Positions 7,234-14,678 of a stretch of 56,145 bases of DNA are shown piece after piece (positions within the stretch are counted from its first letter, which is position 1; the number at the start of each line of letters is the position of its first letter). Location of the stretch: the NCBI GenBank assembly GCA_900465915.1, contig UBKJ01000031.1:1-56145 (forward strand). The letters are read 5' to 3'. Made by a program: the position numbers and the translations under genes. The notes below the pieces were generated by a model. It was not told the origin of the DNA, ran no database searches, and worked only from the letters and a program-made list of their open reading frames with translations. The DNA is from Hyphomicrobiales bacterium. Its GTDB lineage: Bacteria; Pseudomonadota; Alphaproteobacteria; Rhizobiales; Rhizobiaceae.

Positions 7234-8259
7234 TTGAAGAAGACAGGCAAGAGCAGGCGCGGCGACCGCGAAGCGACCGACGTTCTCGTCGGATCGGAAG
7301 GGGTCGCGGCCGAAAACCGCACCAGCCGCCTGCGAACCCGCGCCGCGTGGATGTATTACGTCGAGCAGATGACCCAGAACGACATCGCGGAAGCGCTGGG
7401 CGTCGGCCGCGTCACCATCGTGCGGCTTCTGGCCGAGGCGCGCGCCCGCAACGAGGTGAAGATCACTATCGAGGGCAAGCTCTCCGCCCTGACGGCGCTG
7501 GAGGTGGCGCTGGAAAAAGCCTTCGGGCTGGAACGCGCCGTGGTCGCGCCGTTGTCCGGGCCGGACGTCGATCCGATCCCGCCGATCAGCGCCGCCACCG
7601 GGGCCTATCTGTCGGAGAAGATCCAGCACGGCATGCGCATCGGCGTCGGCTGGGGGCGGACGCTTTCCAGCACCTTGCAGCATATCGGCTCGCGCGCCGT
7701 CAACGACCTCAAGGTCATCTCGCTCCTGGGCGGCATCGTGCAGCCGCGCCGCTCCAACCCGCCCGAATTCGCCTGGCAGTTCGCCCAGCTTCTGCAGGGC
7801 GAAGGCTATCTCATCCCCGCCCCGGCGCTGGTCGACAGCCGCGAGACGCGCATCGCGCTCATCGAGCGCTGCGGCCTCCAGACGGTGCTGGACATGGCCG
7901 AGACGCTGGACATGGTCCTGCTCAGCATCGGCGACATCCAGACCGCGAGCAGCACCTCCTATCGCGTCGGCCTCATCGACGACCGGCAGAAGCAGTCGCT
8001 GATCGCCAACGGCGCCGTCGGCGACGTCCTGTTCCATTTCTACGACCGCGAAGGGCGCATCGTCGACGATCCGGTGCATGAGCGCGTCATGTCGGCGCGC
8101 ATCGAGAGCCTGCAGAAAGCGCCGCAGCGGCTTCTCACCTCCGGCGGCCGGGAGAAGATCGAGGCGCTTCTGGGCGCGATGAAGCTTCTCAGGCCCACCG
8201 TCTTCATCACCGACGAGGAAAGCGCCGCCACCATGCTGCGCCGCGTCGAGGCGGGCTGA
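7234..8259 (+). CDS. SorC/DeoR-type sugar-binding transcriptional regulator
   Basis: A 341-residue SorC-family regulator. It has an N-terminal helix-turn-helix (about residues 46-72, MTQNDIAEALGVGRVTIVRLLAEAR) followed by the sugar-phosphate-sensing domain (LTALEVALEKAFGLERAVV; IGVGWGRTLSSTLQHI; LLSIGDIQTASSTSYRVGLID). It probably represses or activates the PTS genes in response to the phosphorylated hexitol. The frame extends far upstream, but TTG at 7234 has GAGGGG five bases before it and matches the family's N-terminus. It reads away from the PTS operon and is divergent from the unknown gene at 6352. Confidence 0.85.
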   Translation: MKKTGKSRRGDREATDVLVGSEGVAAENRTSRLRTRAAWMYYVEQMTQNDIAEALGVGRVTIVRLLAEARARNEVKITIEGKLSALTALEVALEKAFGLERAVVAPLSGPDVDPIPPISAATGAYLSEKIQHGMRIGVGWGRTLSSTLQHIGSRAVNDLKVISLLGGIVQPRRSNPPEFAWQFAQLLQGEGYLIPAPALVDSRETRIALIERCGLQTVLDMAETLDMVLLSIGDIQTASSTSYRVGLIDDRQKQSLIANGAVGDVLFHFYDREGRIVDDPVHERVMSARIESLQKAPQRLLTSGGREKIEALLGAMKLLRPTVFITDEESAATMLRRVEAG

Positions 8260-8409
8260 GCGTCCAGTTTTCTCCATGACTAGGTCGGGATCGCCGGCGG
8301 CGGAATTTTCGCGCGACGGAGCGACGGATTTGCGCGGCCGCCGCGTTCAACCATCGTAAACCCGACGACCCATCCCGCCTCAACGAGGCCCAACATGGAG
8401 AGAACGCCC

Positions 8410-8826
8410 ATGAAACGTCCCCTGCTCATCGCCATGCCGATGGCTTTCGCCCTGCTCGCCGCGCCGGCCCTGGCTCAGACGACCGCGCCCGCCGCGCCTG
8501 CCCCATCCGCCGCGCCGGCCAAACAGGGCGTCACGCTGGAGCAGTTCAAGACCCGCCGGGAAAAGGCCTTCATGAAGGCCGACGCCGACCATGACGGCAA
8601 GATCAGCCTGGCCGAATGGACCGCCTTCCGCGCCAAGCATAATCCGAAGGGCGATCCGGCCAAGTTCTTCAACCGGCTCGACGTCAATCACGACGGCTTC
8701 GTCGACCAGCAGGAGCTGGACGCCTATCTGACCAAGCGCTTCGACCGTCTGGACAAGAACCATGACGGCGTGCTGACGGCCGACGAAATGCCGGGCCACA
8801 ATTCCGCTGCCAAGCAGGCGCAGTAA
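8410..8826 (+). CDS. Exported EF-hand calcium-binding protein
   Basis: A 138-residue protein with a Sec signal peptide (MKRPLLIAMPMAFALLAAPALA) and an Ala/Pro linker. Three EF-hand loops follow: DADHDGKISLAE (58-69), DVNHDGFVDQQE (91-102) and DKNHDGVLTADE (115-126). All three have acidic or Asn ligands at positions 1, 3 and 5 and Glu at 12, so calcium binding in the periplasm is expected. I prefer the ATG at 8410, preceded by GGAGA, over the one at 8395. It lies directly upstream of an ECF sigma factor in the same direction and may belong to that signalling unit. Confidence 0.85.
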   Translation: MKRPLLIAMPMAFALLAAPALAQTTAPAAPAPSAAPAKQGVTLEQFKTRREKAFMKADADHDGKISLAEWTAFRAKHNPKGDPAKFFNRLDVNHDGFVDQQELDAYLTKRFDRLDKNHDGVLTADEMPGHNSAAKQAQ

Positions 8827-8870
8827 AAACCCGGCAGGGGAAGCAAATGCGATGACCGCAGAAGCCGCCC

Positions 8871-9437
8871 ATGGGAGTTCCGCCATCCATGGCTTCCGAC
8901 ACGGACGAAGACCTGGTCCGCCGCATCGGCGCGGGCGACGAAGCCGCCATGCAGGCCTTCGTCGCCCGCAAGCTGCCGCGCATATTGGCGCTTGCCCGGC
9001 GCATGCTAGGCGACGCCGCGGAGGCGGAGGACGTGGCGCAGGAAACCTTCATCCGGGTCTGGAGCCATGCGGCGGGCTGGCGCGCGCGGCGGGCGCGCTT
9101 CGACACATGGCTGCACCGCGTGGCGCTGAACCTGTGCTACGACCGCCTGCGGCGGCGGCGCGAATGGACGGGCGGCGACGATCTGCCCGACATCGCCGAG
9201 GACGACAGGGCCGAGGAGGCCCGGCGGCATGAGGACGCGGGCGCCCGCGTCGAACGGGCGCTGACGTCGATCGCCCCGCGCCAGCGCGAGGCGATCGTGC
9301 TGACCTATTACCAGGCCATGTCCAACGCCGAGGCCGCCGAGGTGATGAATGTCAGCATAGAGGCGCTGGAAAGCCTGCTGTCGCGCGGACGCCGCGCCTT
9401 GCAGGCGATGCTCGAAGGGGACGACGACGATGAATGA
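8871..9437 (+). CDS. ECF-type RNA polymerase sigma factor
   Basis: A sigma-70-family ECF factor of up to 188 residues. Region 2 is visible as LARRMLGDAAEAEDVAQETFIRVW and region 4 as LTSIAPRQREAIVLTYYQAMSNAEAAEVMNVSIEALESLLSRGRRAL. It directs RNA polymerase to a small stress regulon when released from an anti-sigma factor. The start is uncertain: ATG 8871 or 8889 both lack a strong ribosome site. Its end overlaps the next gene by eight bases, a coupling typical for sigma/anti-sigma pairs. Genes downstream encode a one-span membrane protein and a metal-sensor-like periplasmic protein, resembling the CnrH-CnrY-CnrX arrangement. Confidence 0.88.
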   Translation: MGVPPSMASDTDEDLVRRIGAGDEAAMQAFVARKLPRILALARRMLGDAAEAEDVAQETFIRVWSHAAGWRARRARFDTWLHRVALNLCYDRLRRRREWTGGDDLPDIAEDDRAEEARRHEDAGARVERALTSIAPRQREAIVLTYYQAMSNAEAAEVMNVSIEALESLLSRGRRALQAMLEGDDDDE

Positions 9438-9885
9438 GGGCGTGGGAAATCCGGTCATGACGAAAACCATGGACGCGCGGCGCTTCGAGGCGCTGGCTTC
9501 GGCCTATGGCGGGCGGCTGCAAGCCTGGCCGGACGCGGCGCGCGCGCAGGCCGAGGCCTTCGCGCGCTCGGCTGAGGGCGCGGCCATCCTCGCCCGCGCA
9601 AGCGCGCTCGACGGCCTGCTCGACGCCTACGCCGTTCCCGCGCCCGCTTCCGCCTTGCATGCGCGCATCCTGAGCGACGGCCGCGCGCGGCTGGCGAGCC
9701 GGCGGCGCGAAAGATTGTGGTGGTCGGGCTTCGGCCTCGCCGGGCTGGGGCTCGCGGGCGCGCTCGCCGGCGCGCTGCTGGTGGGCGTGATCGCGCCGAC
9801 CTCCGACGGGGTGCACACCGCCTTCGACGCCGAGACCACCGCCTTCGGCGATCTCGCGCCGCATGCGGCGGAAGAGGATATGTGA
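9430..9885 (+). CDS. Single-span membrane protein, candidate anti-sigma factor
   Basis: A 151-residue protein with a soluble N-terminal part and one membrane segment near residues 97-120 (WWSGFGLAGLGLAGALAGALLVGVIA). A short outside tail follows. No zinc-binding HxxxCxxC anti-sigma motif is present. It overlaps the sigma gene by eight bases and precedes a periplasmic sensor-like gene by two bases, so an anti-sigma role like CnrY is inferred from position and topology, not from sequence similarity I can name. The N-terminal pattern ARRFEALASAYGGRLQAWPD may be the sigma-binding part. Confidence 0.6.
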   Translation: MNEGVGNPVMTKTMDARRFEALASAYGGRLQAWPDAARAQAEAFARSAEGAAILARASALDGLLDAYAVPAPASALHARILSDGRARLASRRRERLWWSGFGLAGLGLAGALAGALLVGVIAPTSDGVHTAFDAETTAFGDLAPHAAEEDM

Positions 9886-9887
9886 CC

Positions 9888-10328
9888 ATGGCTTCCTCCC
9901 GGCTTCCGCTCGTCGTTTCGCTGGCGCTCAACGTCTTCCTGATCGGCGGCCTTATCGGCGGCGCGCTATGGGCGCATGGCCACAGGGCGACGCCGGTCGG
10001 CTCGCTCCAGGCCGCCGTGCAGCGCCTGCCCGAAGACCAGCGCGACGCGCTGCACAAGGCGCTGCGCGCCGTGCGCCTCGAAAACCGCCAGACCATGCTG
10101 GAAAGCCGCAAGGCCCGCCGCGAGGCGGTCGAATTGCTGACGCAGCCGACGCTCGACGCGGCGGCGCTGTCGGCGGCGCTGGAGCGCGCCCGCACGGCGG
10201 ACGCCGCCATGCGCGCCAAGGTGGAGCAGCGCATCGTCGACTTCGCCGCGACGAGCTCGCCCGAGGCGCGCGCGCTTCTGGCCGATGGGCTGGTGCGCCG
10301 CCTGCCGCGGGCCAAAAAGACGCCCTGA
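9888..10328 (+). CDS. Periplasmic heavy-metal-sensor (CnrX-like) family protein
   Basis: A 146-residue membrane-anchored periplasmic protein. The N-terminal segment LPLVVSLALNVFLIGGLIGGALWAH anchors it, followed by a helical hairpin (LQAAVQRLPEDQRDALHKALR...RQTMLESRKARREAVELLTQPTLDAAALSAALERARTADAAMRAKVEQRIVDFAA). This layout is typical of Metal_resist/CnrX-like sensors. In the Cupriavidus system CnrX senses metal and releases CnrH from CnrY. Few His or Met ligands are visible, so the signal need not be metal. Its ATG lies two bases after the previous stop, indicating one operon with the sigma factor. Confidence 0.7.
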   Translation: MASSRLPLVVSLALNVFLIGGLIGGALWAHGHRATPVGSLQAAVQRLPEDQRDALHKALRAVRLENRQTMLESRKARREAVELLTQPTLDAAALSAALERARTADAAMRAKVEQRIVDFAATSSPEARALLADGLVRRLPRAKKTP

Positions 10329-10341
10329 CAGACAGGCGAGG

Positions 10342-10366
10342 CGATATCGAAAAAATTTCGATATCG
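10342..10366. repeat. 25-bp perfect palindrome after the sigma operon
   Basis: Arms CGATATCGAAA (10342-10352) and TTTCGATATCG (10356-10366) flank AAA. It lies 14 bases after the metal-sensor-like gene. It has no T-tract after the stem, so it may be a protein-binding site or an atypical terminator. Confidence 0.65.
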
Positions 10367-10450
10367 GGCGACGGATCGGAACGCCTGCGCCGTTGAAGGG
10401 AATGAAGGGGGCGAAATTTCCTCAACCTTCCAAACGATGGAGTAAGAGCG

Positions 10451-10762
10451 TTGACCAGATCCCTTATCCTCGCGGCCGCGACCCTCGGCGGCCTCATCAT
10501 GACGGCGGGCATGGCCTCGGCCATGCCGCTCTCGCCCGAGACGGCGCCCGCCCCGGCCCGGTCCGCCCTGGTGCAACATGTCGCATGGGGCTGCGGCCCC
10601 GGCTGGCACCCGGACTATTGGGGCCGCTGCGTGCCCAACGTCTTCGTCCCGGTCCCGGTCTATCATTATTACGGCTGGGGCTGGCGTCATCCCGCCTATG
10701 GTTATTACCACCATGGCTGGGGCCATCCGCACCCCGTCTGGCGTCACGGCTGGCGCCGCTGA
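10451..10762 (+). CDS. GCG_CRPN-type small exported protein
   Basis: A 103-residue secreted protein starting at TTG, with GGAG eight bases upstream. It has a signal peptide (LILAAATLGGLIMTAGMASA) and the hallmark WGCGPGWHPDYWGRCVPN, which corresponds to the GCG_CRPN prefix domain. A His/Tyr/Trp/Gly-rich tail (VYHYYGWGWRHPAYGYYHHGWG) follows. Such proteins are common in Hyphomicrobiales and have no settled function. The aromatic-histidine tail could bind metal or associate with the envelope. It is followed by a 9-bp GC hairpin at 10794-10815. Confidence 0.8.
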   Translation: MTRSLILAAATLGGLIMTAGMASAMPLSPETAPAPARSALVQHVAWGCGPGWHPDYWGRCVPNVFVPVPVYHYYGWGWRHPAYGYYHHGWGHPHPVWRHGWRR

Positions 10763-10793
10763 CGGGCGCGCTTTCACGATAGAAGCAACGGGA

Positions 10794-10815
10794 GCGGCGC
10801 GCAGGCGCGCGCCGC
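10794..10815. repeat. GC hairpin upstream of the DUF1800 gene
   Basis: Arms GCGGCGCGC (10794-10802) and GCGCGCCGC (10807-10815) with a four-base loop. There is no T-tract. It could limit read-through from the GCG_CRPN gene. Confidence 0.45.
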
Positions 10816-10833
10816 CGAAGCGCGAGGTCCGCC

Positions 10834-12261
10834 ATGGCCTATCCAGCCGCAACGCCCGACAAGACGCTCATAATCTTCAACCGCTTCGGCCTCGGCGCGC
10901 GGCCGGGGGACGTGGCCCGCCTCGGGCCGCAGATCGAAAGCGATCCGCCCGCCGTGCTGAAAGCCGAACTCGCCACGCGGGACATCGCGCTGATCCCGAG
11001 CTTCACCGCCCATGACGACCTGTCCGTGACGGAGCTGCCCGGCAGCACGGCGGCCATCGAGGCCAGCATGGCCGACGCCATCGCGCGCAAGGCCGAACGC
11101 GACCGCGCGGCGGCCGCCAACGCGCCCATGAAGCCGGCCCCGCCTTCCGTCGAGCAGAAGCTGTTCCGAGCCGAGGCGCAGGCGCGCTTCGACAAGGCGC
11201 TGCAGGTGGAGATCGGCTTCGTCGAGCGGCTCGTCGCCTTCTGGTCCAACCATTTCTGCGTGTCCGCCGCCAAGGACAATATCGTGCGCGCCTCGGCCGG
11301 CGCCTTCGAGCGCGAGGCCATCCGTCCCTTTGTGCTGGGCCGCTTCGCCGACATGCTGCTCGCGGTCGAGCGCCACCCGGCCATGCTGTTCTTCCTCGAC
11401 AACCAGCAATCGGTGGGGCCGGATTCGCGCGCCGGCGGGCACGGCAAGCGCGGCCTCAACGAGAACCTCGCCCGCGAGATCCTGGAGCTGCACACGCTCG
11501 GCGTCGACGGCGGCTATACGCAGGCCGACGTCACCGCTTTCGCCCGCATCCTCACCGGCTGGACCATGACCGGGCGCGAAGGCCGCCTCGGCCAGCCGGG
11601 CAGCTTCGCCTTCAACGCCAACGCCCACCAGCCGGGCGAGCAGAGCTTCATGGGCAAGACCTATCCCGCCAGCGGCGCGGGCCAGGCGGAGGCGGTGCTC
11701 AACGACGTCGCCCGCCATCCGGCCACGGCGCAGCATATCGCCATGAAACTCGCGCGCCATTTCATCGCCGACGATCCGCCGCCCACGACCGTCGCCCGGC
11801 TGGCCAAGGCTTTCGCCGCCCATGACGGCGACCTGCGCGCCGTGGCGCTGACCCTGATCGGCATGCCGGAGGCGTGGTCGCAGCCGCTGACCAAGATGCG
11901 CGCGCCGCTCGATTACGCGCTCGCCATGCGCCGCGCCGTCGGCCCCGCGCCCGGCGGCGATCCCGGCCAGACGCTCAACTGGCTCAACATGCTGGGCGAG
12001 CCGCTATGGCAGCCGCCGGAGCCGAACGGTTTTCCCGACACCGCCGCCGCCCACGCCTCGCCCGCCGGGATGAAGGTGCGGCTCGACATCGCCTGGCAGG
12101 CGGCGCGCCAGATCAAAGTTATCGGCGATCCCAATGCGCTCGTGACCGATATCATCGGTCCATCGGCCTCGCCGGAGACGCGGCAGGCCGTGGCTCGTGC
12201 GGAATCGCGCCAACAAGCTGTGGCGCTGCTGCTCATGTCGCCCGAATTCCAGCGGAGGTAA
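10834..12261 (+). CDS. DUF1800 family protein
   Basis: A 475-residue protein of the DUF1800 family. Recognisable segments are FNRFGLGARPGD near the start, VEIGFVERLVAFWSNHFCVSA, GLNENLAREILELHTLGVDGGYTQADVTAFARILTGWTM and HPATAQHIAMKLARHFIADDPP. Members are predicted to be exported or envelope-linked and nearly always occur beside a DUF1501 gene, as here (next start five bases on). The biochemical activity of the pair is not established. No clear signal peptide is seen in this copy. The start is an ATG with a nearby GCGAGG site. Confidence 0.88.
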   Translation: MAYPAATPDKTLIIFNRFGLGARPGDVARLGPQIESDPPAVLKAELATRDIALIPSFTAHDDLSVTELPGSTAAIEASMADAIARKAERDRAAAANAPMKPAPPSVEQKLFRAEAQARFDKALQVEIGFVERLVAFWSNHFCVSAAKDNIVRASAGAFEREAIRPFVLGRFADMLLAVERHPAMLFFLDNQQSVGPDSRAGGHGKRGLNENLAREILELHTLGVDGGYTQADVTAFARILTGWTMTGREGRLGQPGSFAFNANAHQPGEQSFMGKTYPASGAGQAEAVLNDVARHPATAQHIAMKLARHFIADDPPPTTVARLAKAFAAHDGDLRAVALTLIGMPEAWSQPLTKMRAPLDYALAMRRAVGPAPGGDPGQTLNWLNMLGEPLWQPPEPNGFPDTAAAHASPAGMKVRLDIAWQAARQIKVIGDPNALVTDIIGPSASPETRQAVARAESRQQAVALLLMSPEFQRR

Positions 12262-12265
12262 GGTC

Positions 12266-13501
12266 ATGAAATTCTTCAATCCTCTGTGCGAGACGCCCGA
12301 TCCCGCCCGCCGCGCCATGCTCGTCGGCGGTGGAACCTTGTTCGCCTGGGCGTGCCTGCCGCGCTTCGCCCACGCCGCCGGCGGCCGCGATCCGCGCTTC
12401 GTCGTCATCGTCCTGCGCGGGGCGCTGGACGGGCTGTCGACCATCGGCCCGGTCGGCGATCCCGATTACGCCGGGCTGCACGGCGACATCGCGCTGTCGC
12501 TGGACGGGCCGCATCCGGCCCTGCCGCTCGACGGTTTCTTCGTCGCCAATCCGGCCATGGCGAATTTCGCCCGGATGTTCCGCACCGGACAGGCCGCCGT
12601 CGTGCACGCCGCCGCCACCGGCTATCGCGACCGCTCGCATTTCGACGGGCAGGACGTGCTGGAGAGCGGCTATCCCGGCCCCGGCCACACCGCGACGGGC
12701 TGGCTGAACCGGGCGCTTTCCGCCCTGCCCGGCGGCGACAGGGTCGGCGTGAAGGGCGGCCTCGCCGTCGGAACCTCGACGCCTCTGGTCATGCGCGGCG
12801 GCGCGCCGGTGCTCGGCTGGGCGCCGCAGCGCCTGCCCGATCCGGGCGACGACCTCGCCGACCGCGTGCTCGACCTCTACACGCACCGCGATCCGCTGCT
12901 CGCCGCAGCCCTCCGGCACGGCCTCGACGCTGGCCGCATGGCGGCCGGCGACGGCATGGACGCGAAGAACCGCAAGGGCGGTCCGGCGGCCGCCATGCGC
13001 GAGGCGGCGGCGGGCGCGGCGCGGCTGATGGCCGCCGACGACGGCCCACGCATCGCCGCGCTCGCCTTCGACGGATGGGACACCCACGTCAACGAAGGCG
13101 GCGCGACGGGCCGGCTCGCCATGCTGCTCGGCGGCCTCGACGAGGCCTTTGTCGCCTTCCAGACCGGGCTCGGGCCGCGCTGGAAGGACACGACGGTGGT
13201 GGCCGTCACCGAATTCGGCCGCACGGCGCGCATCAACGGCACGGTCGGCACCGATCACGGCACCGGCACGGTGATGCTCCTGGCGGGCGGCGCGATCAAG
13301 GGCGGGCGGGTCGTCGCCGACTGGCCGGGGCTGAAGCCGGCGCAGCTCTATCAGGGCCGCGACCTCGCCCCCACCACCGACGTGCGCGGCGTGCTGAAGG
13401 GGCTGCTCGCCGACCAGTTCGGACTGTCGCCTTCCGTCTTGGGCGACAAGGTCTTCCCCGACAGCCAGGCGGTGAAGCCCATGCAGGGTCTTCTGGCGTA
13501 A
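12266..13501 (+). CDS. DUF1501 family protein
   Basis: A 411-residue DUF1501 protein, a family related to the sulfatase/alkaline-phosphatase-like fold. A twin-arginine-like leader is visible (PDPARRAMLVGGGTLFAWACLPRFAHAAGG). The body includes RFVVIVLRGALDGLSTIGPVGDPDYAGLHGDIAL, ATGYRDRSHFDGQDVLESG, and the late motifs AFDGWDTHVNEGG and VVAVTEFGRTARINGTVGTDHGTG. It is thus likely exported and folded before transport. The ATG at 12266 follows GGAGG and abuts the DUF1800 gene, so both form one operon. The Asp/His-rich motifs suggest metal-dependent hydrolysis, but no substrate is known. Confidence 0.9.
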   Translation: MKFFNPLCETPDPARRAMLVGGGTLFAWACLPRFAHAAGGRDPRFVVIVLRGALDGLSTIGPVGDPDYAGLHGDIALSLDGPHPALPLDGFFVANPAMANFARMFRTGQAAVVHAAATGYRDRSHFDGQDVLESGYPGPGHTATGWLNRALSALPGGDRVGVKGGLAVGTSTPLVMRGGAPVLGWAPQRLPDPGDDLADRVLDLYTHRDPLLAAALRHGLDAGRMAAGDGMDAKNRKGGPAAAMREAAAGAARLMAADDGPRIAALAFDGWDTHVNEGGATGRLAMLLGGLDEAFVAFQTGLGPRWKDTTVVAVTEFGRTARINGTVGTDHGTGTVMLLAGGAIKGGRVVADWPGLKPAQLYQGRDLAPTTDVRGVLKGLLADQFGLSPSVLGDKVFPDSQAVKPMQGLLA

Positions 13502-13512
13502 AGGAGCCTATC

Positions 13513-14643
13513 ATGACCAGATTCGGATTTTTCCTCGCCGTTGCGACCTCGCTGACCACGGCCGGGCTGGCGATCGCGCCGCCGGCCTTGGCGCAAGCTT
13601 GCACCTGCCCCAGCGGCTTCCAGATCCGGGCCGACCGGCCGCCGCCGCCGCTGCCCGTCTACGATCAGCCGCCCATGCCCGGCCCCGGCTATATCTGGAC
13701 GCCCGGCTACTGGTCGTGGAACAATTACGACTATTACTGGACGCCGGGAACGTGGGTGCTGCCGCCGCGGGCGGGCCTGTTGTGGACGCCGGGCTACTGG
13801 GCCTTCGCCGACGGCGTCTATGTCTACAACGCCGGCTACTGGGCGCGGCATGTGGGCTTTTATGGCGGGATCGTCTACGGCTTCGGCTATCTCGGCCAGG
13901 GCTATGAGGGCGGATACTGGAACGGCGACCGCTTCTTCTACAACCGCGCCGTCAACAATTTCGGCTCCGTCAACATCACCAACGTCTATGAAAAGACGGT
14001 GGTTGTGAACAACACGACCATCAACCGCGTCAGCTTCAACGGCGGAAACGGCGGCGTGGCGGCAAGGCCGACGCCGCAGGAGGAGCAGGCGGCGCACGAG
14101 CCGCATGTCCAGCCGACCGGCCCACAGATTCAGCATATCCGCGCGGCCAGCACGAACGACAAGCTGTTCTATTCGGCCAATCACGGCAAGCCGGCGGTGG
14201 CGGCGACGCCGCGGCCGATGAATTTCGCCGGCGAGGAAGGCGCGAAGCCGGGCGAACCCGCGAACCACCAGCCCGCCAACGAGGCCGCGCCGACCAACAA
14301 GGCGGCTCCCGGCGGCCCGGCGGTCCTGCCCGTGACGCCCGGAAAACCCGGCGAACCGCAGGCCAAGCCGCAGACGCCCCCGCCGCCGGCGGAGAAGCAC
14401 GCCGAGCCGACGCCGAAGGTCCCGCAGGCGCATGAGCAGCCGGCGGCTCCGCAGGCGCCGAGGGAGCAGGACATGCACAAGGCCCCGCCCGTCATGCACG
14501 AAGCGCCGCGACAGATGCAACAGGCTCCGCATCGGGCGCAACAGCATGCGGCGCCCCCGCGCCATCAGTCCGCGCCGCAGCGGCCGGCGGCCCATCGCCC
14601 CGCCCCGCATCGCAAGGCCTGCAAGCCGCACGAACATTGCTGA
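13513..14643 (+). CDS. YXWGXW-repeat exported protein with Pro/His-rich tail
   Basis: A 376-residue secreted protein. A signal peptide (residues 1-27, ending PPALA) is followed by several YXWGXW-like repeats (GYIWTPGYWSWNNYDYYWTPGTW; GLLWTPGYWAFADGVYVYNAGYWARHVGFYGG) and a VNITNVYEKTVV segment. The C-terminal part from about residue 190 is low complexity, rich in Pro, Ala, Gln, Lys and His, ending in HRKACKPHEHC. The repeats occur in envelope proteins of alphaproteobacteria, role unknown. The His-rich tail could bind metal. The gene follows the DUF1501 gene by 11 bases with AAGGAG, and ends at a strong terminator. Confidence 0.85.
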   Translation: MTRFGFFLAVATSLTTAGLAIAPPALAQACTCPSGFQIRADRPPPPLPVYDQPPMPGPGYIWTPGYWSWNNYDYYWTPGTWVLPPRAGLLWTPGYWAFADGVYVYNAGYWARHVGFYGGIVYGFGYLGQGYEGGYWNGDRFFYNRAVNNFGSVNITNVYEKTVVVNNTTINRVSFNGGNGGVAARPTPQEEQAAHEPHVQPTGPQIQHIRAASTNDKLFYSANHGKPAVAATPRPMNFAGEEGAKPGEPANHQPANEAAPTNKAAPGGPAVLPVTPGKPGEPQAKPQTPPPPAEKHAEPTPKVPQAHEQPAAPQAPREQDMHKAPPVMHEAPRQMQQAPHRAQQHAAPPRHQSAPQRPAAHRPAPHRKACKPHEHC

Positions 14644-14650
14644 AAAAATA

Positions 14651-14674
14651 CGACCGGCCCGTCAGGGCCGGTCG
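14651..14674. terminator. Bidirectional intrinsic terminator
   Basis: A perfect 10-bp stem CGACCGGCCC / GGGCCGGTCG with loop GTCA lies between two converging genes. A-rich sequence at 14642-14650 gives a T-run on the reverse strand, so it is strongest for the choline-sulfatase transcript. Confidence 0.85.
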
Positions 14675-14678
14675 TCCT

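Noticed and set aside
7099..8277. N-terminal extension of the 6352-7098 protein across the regulator gene
   Set aside because: The open frame continues, but it is antisense to the SorC-type regulator and lacks a supported start.
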